Of a DNA stretch of 32,500 bases, positions 24,342 through 32,500 are shown in pieces. Source of the stretch: Streptomyces sp. CT34 (GTDB lineage: Bacteria; Actinomycetota; Actinomycetes; Streptomycetales; Streptomycetaceae); NCBI RefSeq assembly GCF_000805335.1, contig NZ_KN708638.1:1183612-1216111 (forward strand), given 5' to 3'. The notes below the pieces were generated by a model. The model made no database searches. It saw nothing but the letters and a program-made list of their open reading frames with translations, and was not told where the DNA came from. Numbering within the stretch: the stretch's first letter is position 1; each line of letters begins with the position of its first letter. The position numbers and the translations under genes are program-made.

Positions 24342-25319
24342 TCACTGCGATGACGACCGAGCGTAGTCAGGCCGCTTCGCCTCCCGCAAGGCGTCCACAA
24401 CGATCTTCTCCTCACGGGTCACAGACACCTTGGCCTGCTCCTTTTCCAGTGTCTGGACCACTCCGCCAGGGATGTTCAGCGCCGGTTCCAGGTCCTCCGG
24501 CTTGCCGATGACCCTGAATCGGTACGGCTGCGTGACGCGCTTGCCGTCGACCTGCACCCCGCCCCGGAGGTCGGAGAAGTAGGTGTTCGCGACGACCCGT
24601 ACGCCATTGACCTGGATGGCCTCGGCTCCGGCCGCCCGCAGTTCCTGGATCGTGTCGAGCAGCTTGTCCGCCTCCACGGAGTGGTGCGGGTCGTCGATGG
24701 TCAGGTTGATGCCGGGGCCCTGCGCCCCGACGGTCCCGGCCAGCACGCCCAGCTGCGCTTCCTTCTCCACGGTCTGCTTACGGGCCTCCTTGGCCTGGTC
24801 CGAACTGTTCTCCAGTTCGGTCTTCTGCCCTTCCAGGCGCCGCTGTTCATCCGTCAACCGCTGGGAACGGTTGTCCAGTTCATCCAGGATTCGCACCAAA
24901 TCCTCTTGGCGCGCGCCCCGCAGCGCACTGCTGTCACTCGTGGAACGTACCTGAATCGCGAGGCCGAGACCGAGAATGAACAGGAGCAAGGCAACGATCA
25001 GTTGAGCCCGCGTCAGCCGCGGCGGCCACAGGCCGGCGACAAGGCGCTGCCGGCCGGTCCGCGGCTCCAACGGTGTCCCGTCGTCCGCCGCGGCGCCAGA
25101 GGTGCCCTCGTCCGCCGGTTTGGCACCACTCTGCCCCGCCTCGCCCGATTCCTTGTCGGAGCCCCGGTGTTCGGCTTCCTCACCCGTATCCCCTGCGGGC
25201 GTACGGGGACTCTCCGGCGGCATCGGGCGCCGGTCGGCGGGACTGCGCTCCGGACCGGGCCTGCGCTCGGGCTGCGACTCGGACTTCTTCTCCGGCTCCG
25301 GCGTCTCCTCCGTACCCAT
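24342..25319 (-). CDS. DUF881 membrane-anchored coiled-coil protein (Rv1825-like)
   Basis: The protein has 325 residues. A long, charged, Pro/Glu-rich cytoplasmic region spans 1-95, a single membrane helix 105-123 (AQLIVALLLFILGLGLAIQV), then a coiled coil of about 55 residues rich in Glu, Gln and Arg, and a DUF881 domain from VGAQGPGINLTIDDPHHSVE to the end with ELRAAGAEAIQVNGVRVVAN. Topology suggests an extracytoplasmic DUF881 domain. Its biochemical role is unknown; pairing with a small basic membrane protein and a second DUF881 gene is conserved in actinobacteria. It starts 5 bp after the stop of the small protein gene, so it is translationally coupled. A 190-bp gap to the FHA gene allows a separate promoter for that gene. 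Confidence 0.92.
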   Translation of the reverse strand: MGTEETPEPEKKSESQPERRPGPERSPADRRPMPPESPRTPAGDTGEEAEHRGSDKESGEAGQSGAKPADEGTSGAAADDGTPLEPRTGRQRLVAGLWPPRLTRAQLIVALLLFILGLGLAIQVRSTSDSSALRGARQEDLVRILDELDNRSQRLTDEQRRLEGQKTELENSSDQAKEARKQTVEKEAQLGVLAGTVGAQGPGINLTIDDPHHSVEADKLLDTIQELRAAGAEAIQVNGVRVVANTYFSDLRGGVQVDGKRVTQPYRFRVIGKPEDLEPALNIPGGVVQTLEKEQAKVSVTREEKIVVDALREAKRPDYARSSSQ

Positions 25320-25324
25320 CCGCC

Positions 25325-25657
25325 TCACGCCCTGAAGACGTGCCGGCGGATGGCGGCGGCATTGGAGAAGATCCGGATACCCAGCACCACCACGACACCG
25401 GTGGAGAGTTGGGCACCGACGCCCAACTTGTCGCCGAGGAAGACGATCAGCGCCGCGACCACCACATTGGACAGGAAGGAGACGACGAAGACCTTGTCGT
25501 CGAAGATGCCGTCCAGCATCGCGCGCAGACCGCCGAACACGGCATCCAGCGCCGCCACGACAGCGATCGGCAGGTACGGCTCGACCACCGTCGGCACCAC
25601 AGGTCGAACCACGAGTCCGACCACGACTCCCACGATGAGGCCCAGTACGGCGATCAC
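25325..25657 (-). CDS. Small basic membrane protein (DUF1290, Sbp), Rv1824-like
   Basis: The protein has 110 residues and three hydrophobic segments: MIAVLGLIVGVVVGLVV, VFVVSFLSNVVVAALIVFLG and LSTGVVVVLGIRIFSNAAAI, with PYLPIAVVAALDAVFGGLRA between the first two. It ends in a basic IRRHVFRA. This is the DUF1290 'small basic protein' family, always met between or beside DUF881 genes. No function is established. It begins with GTG 25657 overlapping the upstream DUF881 stop (GTGA), with GGAAGGG upstream, and its stop is 5 bp before the next DUF881 start. The three genes therefore form a tightly coupled translational unit and their products probably form one membrane complex. Confidence 0.93.
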   Translation of the reverse strand: MIAVLGLIVGVVVGLVVRPVVPTVVEPYLPIAVVAALDAVFGGLRAMLDGIFDDKVFVVSFLSNVVVAALIVFLGDKLGVGAQLSTGVVVVLGIRIFSNAAAIRRHVFRA

Positions 25658-26577
25658 GATGTGCCCTTCCCTGTGTCGGCGCCGTCCGTCTTCGCGGCAC
25701 CGGCCTGCGGCTTTGCTGTACGTACGGTCAAACTGGGCGCGGGCGGCAGCGTGACCTGGCTCTCGGCGGAAATCTTCGCGCGTACGCCGTAGTTCTCCTG
25801 CAGCACATGCAGATACTGGCCGTCGGCACTGTCCTGGAACGCGGTGCTGAGCCGCTGCCCGTCCCCCACCGCCAGCACCGTGTACGGCGGCACCAGCGGC
25901 TTGTTGTCGACCAGTATGGCGTCTCCCGCGGCCCTGATCGCCGAGAGTGACGTGAGCCGCTGCCCATTGACAGCCATCGCCTCCGCACCCGACTGCCAGA
26001 GCCCGTTGACGACCCGCTGCAGATCCCGGTCCCGCACCCGCCCGGTGTCCGAGAAGTCGCTGCTCTCGCGCGGCCCGCCGGCGCCGCTCTCCGCACCCTT
26101 GGCATCGTCCACGACGAGCTTCACCCCCGGCCCGGTGACCTGCGTCGAACCCGCCAACAGCGCCAGCAGTTCGGCCTTGTCACCACCGTGCTTCTGCAAC
26201 GCCTCCCGCTGCATCCGGTCCACGGCGTCCCGCGTCGTATCGACCCGCTGCTGCTGCGTGTCGGCCTCGGCGGTGCCCTTCTGGATACGGTGGATCAGCT
26301 GCTCGCGCTCCTTGGCGAGCGTCGGTGCCGACACCCGCGCCTGCGCCGCCCCCACGGTCACCACCAGCGCCGCCAGCACCAGTCCGGCGGCCAGGCCCAA
26401 CTTCGCCCGCAGCGTGCGCGGCAGACCGCGTTCACCGGTTTCGGACCTGCGCGCGGCGGCCTCCGCGTATCCGTCGTCGAGGCTGTGATCCATCACGTTG
26501 GTCAGCAGCGACATGGACGCATCGGGACGCGCGGCCGGCTTCCGGGTGTTGGTCCGATCGGGGCGCTGCTGCGACAT
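25654..26577 (-). CDS. DUF881 membrane-anchored coiled-coil protein (Rv1823-like)
   Basis: The protein has 307 residues. A cytoplasmic N-terminus of about 55 contains MSLLTNVMDHSLDDGYAEAA, a membrane helix spans 61-80 (GLAAGLVLAALVVTVGAAQA), then a coiled coil (KEREQLIHRIQKGTAEADTQ onward) and a DUF881 domain with GPGVKLVVDDAKG, GLWQSGAEAMAVNGQRLTSL and DGQYLHVLQENYGV. It is a distant paralogue of the other DUF881 protein. ATG 26577 begins MSQQRPD; ATG 26586 three codons upstream is an alternative. Neither has a ribosome site, and an inverted repeat overlaps the start. Its stop overlaps the start of the small membrane protein gene by 4 bp. Function unknown. Confidence 0.92.
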   Translation of the reverse strand: MSQQRPDRTNTRKPAARPDASMSLLTNVMDHSLDDGYAEAAARRSETGERGLPRTLRAKLGLAAGLVLAALVVTVGAAQARVSAPTLAKEREQLIHRIQKGTAEADTQQQRVDTTRDAVDRMQREALQKHGGDKAELLALLAGSTQVTGPGVKLVVDDAKGAESGAGGPRESSDFSDTGRVRDRDLQRVVNGLWQSGAEAMAVNGQRLTSLSAIRAAGDAILVDNKPLVPPYTVLAVGDGQRLSTAFQDSADGQYLHVLQENYGVRAKISAESQVTLPPAPSLTVRTAKPQAGAAKTDGADTGKGTS

Positions 26578-26598
26578 GCCGCACATCGTCGCATGTCG
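26572..26598. promoter_or_regulatory. Inverted repeat over the DUF881 start codon
   Basis: CGACATGC (26572-26579) and GCATGTCG (26591-26598) are perfect 8-bp arms with an 11-bp spacer. They cover both candidate ATG codons. In RNA this would hide the start in a hairpin; in DNA it could be an operator. Confidence 0.45.
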
Positions 26599-26661
26599 GC
26601 GGCGCGGTCTCCCAATGGCCCCACCGACGTGCCGGAGCGGCGGCACGCCGGTGGGATCGGG

Positions 26662-29157
26662 TCAGCGTCCCGCGCTGTCCACCACGGCCGACCACTCGTC
26701 CAGCAGCTGCTGCGCGGAGGCGTCGTCCGGCCCCTCCGCCCACAGATGCGTGACCGCCTCGGCCGGATCGGGCAGCACCAGCACCCACCGCCCGTCGGCC
26801 TCCACGACCCGCACACCGTCGGTGGTGTCCACGTCCCGGTCGCCGGCCGCCTCCACGACATGCCGCATGACCAGCCCCTTGACCGCCCACGGCGTCGCCA
26901 GGTCGCGGCGCTGGACGTGCGCCCGCGGGATCCGCGCGTCGATCTGGCTGAGCGTGAGCTGCGTACGGGCCACCAGGCCGATCAGCCGGACGAACGCCGC
27001 CGCACCGTCGAAGACGCTGCTGAACTCCGGGATGAGGAAGCCGCCGAGACCGTCCCCGCCGAAGATCGTGCCGTCCATCCGCCCGACCCGCGTCAGGTCG
27101 TCCGGCGACGTCGTCGTCCACTCCACCTGGGTCCCGTGGTACGCCGCCACCTGCTCGGCGATCCGAGTCGTGGTCACCGGCAGCGCCACCCGCCCACTCC
27201 GCCGCTCCGCGGCAACCAGATCCAGCATCACCAGCAGCGCACGGTCGTCCTCGATGATCCGCCCGCGCTCGTCCACCAGGGACAGCCGCTCGCCCACCGG
27301 GTCGAACCGCACCCCGAACGCGGCCCGCGCCGAGGCCACGATCTCGCCGAGCCGTACGAGCCCGGAGCGCCGGGCGTCCGCGGTCTCCGTCGGCCGGGAC
27401 TCGTCGAGACCGGGATTGATGGTCAGCGAGTCGACGCCGAGGCGGCCGAGGAGGCTCGGCAGCACCAGACCGGCGCTGCCGTTCGAGGCATCGACGACGA
27501 CCTTCAGCCCGGAGTCGCTGATGCCCGTGGTGTCCACGGCCCGCAGGATGGCTCCCGTATAGGTGTCGAAGACGCTGGCCGGGAAGTGCAGATCACCGAT
27601 CTCACCGGGGAACGCCCGCCGGTACTCCTGGCGCGCATAGACCCGGTCCAGCTTGCGCTGCCCGGCCTGCGAGAGATCCGCGCCCCGCTCGTCGAAGAAC
27701 ATGATGTCGACGGAGTCCGGCACACCGGGCGTGGTGCGGACCATGATGCCGCCGGCGCTGCCCCGCGCGGTCTGCTGCCGCGCGACGGGCAGCGGAACGT
27801 TCTCCAGGTCGCGTACGTCGATGGCGCTCGCCTGCAGAGCGGAGATCACCGCGCGTTTCAGTGCCCGGGCACCACGCGAGTGGTCCCGGGCGGTGGTGAC
27901 CGTGGAGCCCTTCTTGAGCGTGGTGGCATACGCACCCGCGAGCCGCACGGCGAGTTCCGGGGTGATCTCGACGTTGAGAATGCCGGACACCCCGCGCGCC
28001 CCGAACAGATGCGCCTGGCCCCGGGATTCCCAGATCACCGAGGTGTTGACGAACGCACCGGCCTCGATGGTCTTGAACGGATAGACCCGCACATTGCCCT
28101 GGACGATGGACTCTTCACCGATCAGGCATTCATCGCCGATGACCGCGCCGTCCTCGATCCGCGCGGCCCGCATGATGTCGGTGTTCTTCCCGATCACACA
28201 ACCGCGCAGATTGCTCTGCTGACCGATGTAGACGTTGTCGTGCACCACCGCCCGGTGGAGGAACGCCCCGCTCTTGACGACGACGTTGGAACCGACGACG
28301 GTGTGCTCACGGATCTCCACATCCGCTTCGACCTTGGCGTAGTCACCGATGTACAACGGGCCGCGCAGTACCGCGTCCGGATGAACCTCGGCGCCCTCCG
28401 CCACCCACACACCCGGCGAGATCTCGAAGCCGTCGATCTCCACATCGACCTTGCCCTCAAGGACGTCGGCCTGCGCCTTCACATAGCTCTCATGCGTGCC
28501 GACGTCCTCCCAGTAGCCCTCGGCGACATAGCCGTAGATCGGCTTGCCTTCCTTCATGAGCTGCGGAAAGACATCCCCGGACCAGTCCACCGGAACATCG
28601 GGCTCAAAATAGTCGAAGACCTCCGGCTCCATGACGTAGATGCCGGTGTTGACGGTGTCCGAGAAGACCTGGCCCCAGGTCGGCTTTTCCAGAAATCGCT
28701 CGACCCGGCCGGCCTCGTCCACAATGGTGATGCCGAATTCCAGCGGGTTGGGGACCCTCGTGAGGCAAACAGTGACGAGGGCGCCCTTTTCCTTGTGGAA
28801 CCGAATGAGGTCGGTCAGATCGAAGTCGGTGAGCGCATCACCGGAGATGACGAGGAAGGCGTCGTCCTTGAGGGCTTCCTCTGCGTTCTTCACACTGCCG
28901 GCAGTGCCGAGTGGCTTTTCCTCATTGGCATAGGTGAGCTCCATACCGAGCTCTTCCCCGTCCCCGAAATAGTTGCGAACGAGCGAAGCTAGGAATTGCA
29001 CGGTCACAACGGTCTCACTGAGACCATGCCTTTTCAGCAACCGCAGTACGTGTTCCATGATCGGCCTGTTGACCACGGGAAGCAGCGGCTTGGGCATGCT
29101 GGACGTCATGGGGCGAAGGCGTGTGCCTTCGCCGCCGGCCATCACAACGGCCTTCAT
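26662..29157 (-). CDS. Mannose-1-phosphate guanylyltransferase fused to a degenerate phosphomannomutase domain
   Basis: The protein has 831 residues in three modules. First, a nucleotidyltransferase (1-235) with [20 protein letters not shown] then [10 protein letters not shown], the GDP-mannose/GlcNAc pyrophosphorylase signature. Second, a left-handed beta-helix of hexapeptide repeats (about 255-365). Third, a phosphohexomutase-like region (about 375-831) whose four active-site loops are all altered: the phosphoserine loop TASHNP reads R474-TTPGV, the metal loop DPDGDR reads D619-PVGER, the sugar loop GGExSGH reads G700-GDGLGG, and the phosphate loop SGTEP reads D797-PAEA. The first module should make GDP-mannose (or a similar NDP-sugar) for envelope mannosylation; the third looks inactive. 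ATG 29157 has GAGGAGG about 11 bp upstream. It sits between pgsA and the DUF881 genes. Confidence 0.9.
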   Translation of the reverse strand: MKAVVMAGGEGTRLRPMTSSMPKPLLPVVNRPIMEHVLRLLKRHGLSETVVTVQFLASLVRNYFGDGEELGMELTYANEEKPLGTAGSVKNAEEALKDDAFLVISGDALTDFDLTDLIRFHKEKGALVTVCLTRVPNPLEFGITIVDEAGRVERFLEKPTWGQVFSDTVNTGIYVMEPEVFDYFEPDVPVDWSGDVFPQLMKEGKPIYGYVAEGYWEDVGTHESYVKAQADVLEGKVDVEIDGFEISPGVWVAEGAEVHPDAVLRGPLYIGDYAKVEADVEIREHTVVGSNVVVKSGAFLHRAVVHDNVYIGQQSNLRGCVIGKNTDIMRAARIEDGAVIGDECLIGEESIVQGNVRVYPFKTIEAGAFVNTSVIWESRGQAHLFGARGVSGILNVEITPELAVRLAGAYATTLKKGSTVTTARDHSRGARALKRAVISALQASAIDVRDLENVPLPVARQQTARGSAGGIMVRTTPGVPDSVDIMFFDERGADLSQAGQRKLDRVYARQEYRRAFPGEIGDLHFPASVFDTYTGAILRAVDTTGISDSGLKVVVDASNGSAGLVLPSLLGRLGVDSLTINPGLDESRPTETADARRSGLVRLGEIVASARAAFGVRFDPVGERLSLVDERGRIIEDDRALLVMLDLVAAERRSGRVALPVTTTRIAEQVAAYHGTQVEWTTTSPDDLTRVGRMDGTIFGGDGLGGFLIPEFSSVFDGAAAFVRLIGLVARTQLTLSQIDARIPRAHVQRRDLATPWAVKGLVMRHVVEAAGDRDVDTTDGVRVVEADGRWVLVLPDPAEAVTHLWAEGPDDASAQQLLDEWSAVVDSAGR

Positions 29158-29272
29158 GTCGGAAGCGTCCTCCTCTAAGAGACGACGGTTCTTGCCGACT
29201 TCACTTGTCCGGTTCGCCCACTGTTTTCCGCACGGGCCCTGGACCTCGGCACGTTCTGCCGGTTGGGCGAGC

Positions 29273-29881
29273 TCAGTCGGCCGTGGCGTCCGCCCTGATG
29301 ATCCGGCGGACCTGGACCACGTAGAGGATCCCTGCCCACCAGTACAGCGCCGTACCCCACCCCGCGAACGCCCATCCGAAAATAGCAGCGAGTGTGTGAA
29401 GCCAGCCACTTCCATCGCTCAGTAGCAGCAACGGGAAGGCGTACATCAAGTTGAACGTAGCCGCTTTGCCCAGGAAGTTCACCTGGGGAGGCCCATAGCC
29501 GTGGCGACCGAGGAATCCGACCGCGATCAGCAGCATCAGTTCCCGGGCCAGCAGCGCCGCGGTGAGCCAGAGCGGCAGGATCTCACGCCACGTCAGGCCG
29601 ACGAGGGTGGAGAGGATGTAGAGACGGTCGGCGGCCGGATCGAGGATCCGCCCCAGGCTGCTGATCTGGTTCCAGCGCCGGGCGAGCTTGCCGTCCAGGT
29701 AATCACTGACACCGCTCAGCGCGAGGACCAGCAGCGCCCAGCCGTCAGCCTTCGGACCACCGAATTCCGGCCAGAGGATCAACCACAGGAACACGGGCAC
29801 GCCGACCAGGCGCGCCATGCTCAGAATATTCGGGATGGTGAGGACACGATCTGTCTGGACCCGCGTCTCCTGGACCTCCAC
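29273..29881 (-). CDS. CDP-alcohol phosphatidyltransferase (pgsA2/Rv1822-like)
   Basis: This 202-residue integral membrane enzyme has about six membrane segments. The complete family signature D-x2-DG-x2-AR-x8-G-x3-D-x3-D is present: D60-YL-D63-G64, A67-R68, G77, D81 and D85. It transfers a phosphatidyl group from CDP-diacylglycerol to an alcohol. Known relatives are glycerol-3-phosphate (PgsA) and cardiolipin synthases of actinobacteria; the alcohol here cannot be read from sequence. GTG 29881 follows AGGAGG by 8 bp. It is the first gene of the minus-strand block, 115 bp upstream of the GDP-mannose gene and only about 95 bp downstream of the rRNA terminator. Confidence 0.92.
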   Translation of the reverse strand: MEVQETRVQTDRVLTIPNILSMARLVGVPVFLWLILWPEFGGPKADGWALLVLALSGVSDYLDGKLARRWNQISSLGRILDPAADRLYILSTLVGLTWREILPLWLTAALLARELMLLIAVGFLGRHGYGPPQVNFLGKAATFNLMYAFPLLLLSDGSGWLHTLAAIFGWAFAGWGTALYWWAGILYVVQVRRIIRADATAD

Positions 29882-29975
29882 GCGGAAGCCTCCTGTGGGA
29901 AATGTGCCAATGATGCCCCTGACTTTACCTGCCCCGCCGGCCCCGCCGCGCCCCGGGGCCCGCACCCTGGAACGC

Positions 29976-30018
29976 AAAAAAGCCCCGCCGGGAACCGAAG
30001 TTCCCGACGAGGCTTTTT
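29976..30018 (-). terminator. Intrinsic terminator of the rRNA operon
   Basis: On the minus strand a 19-bp stem (two G-U pairs) closes on a UUCG tetraloop (GGGAAC-UUCG-GUUCCC) and ends in a run of T (GGGGCTTTTTTGCG). It begins 9 bp after the 5S gene, so it is the rrn operon terminator. Confidence 0.95.
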
Positions 30019-30026
30019 CAAAAATT

Positions 30027-30145
30027 GTTCGGCGGCGTCCTACTCTCCCACAGGGTCCCCCCTGCAGTACCATCGGCGCTGAAAGGCTTAGCTTCCGGGT
30101 TCGGAATGTAACCGGGCGTTTCCCTAACGCAATAACCACCGAAAC
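30027..30145 (-). rRNA. rrf: 5S ribosomal RNA
   Basis: Read on the minus strand it starts GTTTCGGTGG and ends GACGCCGCCGAAC, with CCGAACCCGGAAGCTAAGCC and GATGGTACTGC inside, the standard actinobacterial 5S sequence. Its terminal stem GTTTCGGTGG/CCGCCGAAC closes well. About 119 nt; ends may be off by a few bases. It follows the 23S gene by about 72 bp and precedes the operon terminator. Confidence 0.95.
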
Positions 30146-30217
30146 ACTATGAAGACAAACTCCAACCAGCATGGCGAGTTCGTTACTTCAGAACCTACAC
30201 AGTGGACGCGAGCAACT

Positions 30218-32500
<2,283 letters not shown>

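Noticed and set aside
26188..28992. A 934-codon plus-strand open frame across the mannose and DUF881 genes
   Set aside because: Low-information composition dominated by His, Arg, Asp, Val and Gly and no recognisable motif; the minus strand has clear domain proteins over the whole length.

Overview
The window comes from a high-GC actinomycete, almost certainly Streptomyces or a close relative. Nearly every codon ends in G or C, GTG and TTG starts are frequent, and several proteins are of streptomycete type (a DUF5999 protein, a zinc-ribbon FHA protein, a tandem glycine riboswitch before gcvP). About 28 protein genes are supported, plus a 5S gene and the 3' three quarters of a 23S rRNA gene. 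No tRNA, insertion sequence, prophage or CRISPR array was seen.

1-16 kb is a loosely organised accessory and housekeeping stretch. It runs: two flavin-binding proteins (PPOX fold, PaiB-like); a divergent pair of a thioredoxin-reductase-like flavoprotein and an XRE-cupin regulator with an operator-like inverted repeat between them; two EamA/DMT exporters; a single-domain Clp-N protein; a HAD-fold protein; an SRPBCC protein; a His-rich PadR regulator divergent from a PhzF protein; a CPBP membrane protease; a large membrane-anchored solute-binding/von Willebrand A (SBP-VWA) protein with the only TTA codon I found in the window; a glutamate-cysteine ligase family enzyme; a protein I do not recognise; and a DUF5999 protein.

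16-19.5 kb carries gcvP (glycine decarboxylase) under a tandem glycine riboswitch, divergent from a PRC-barrel gene. The PRC-barrel gene overlaps dinB tail to tail by 91 bp.

19.8-29.9 kb is a co-oriented minus-strand block, in transcription order: pgsA-like phosphatidyltransferase, a GDP-mannose pyrophosphorylase fused to a degenerate phosphomannomutase, DUF881, small basic membrane protein, DUF881, GarA-like FHA protein, FtsR-like MerR regulator, bifunctional nuclease family protein, second MerR regulator, dinB. Apart from the mannose gene and dinB, the order matches what I know of Mycobacterium tuberculosis Rv1822-Rv1832, including a gcvP gene at the far end. The block appears to join membrane and envelope synthesis, division control and Ser/Thr-kinase signalling to glycine/2-oxoglutarate metabolism. 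The rRNA operon (30.0-32.5 kb, minus strand, cut by the window end) lies just upstream of it behind a strong UUCG-loop terminator.

I found no clear new defence or mobile system. The most interesting items are the fused pseudo-phosphomannomutase, the conserved GarA/FtsR/DUF881 block, the TTA-containing SBP-VWA gene with an apparent gene remnant behind it, and the His-rich PadR with its repeat-rich operator region.
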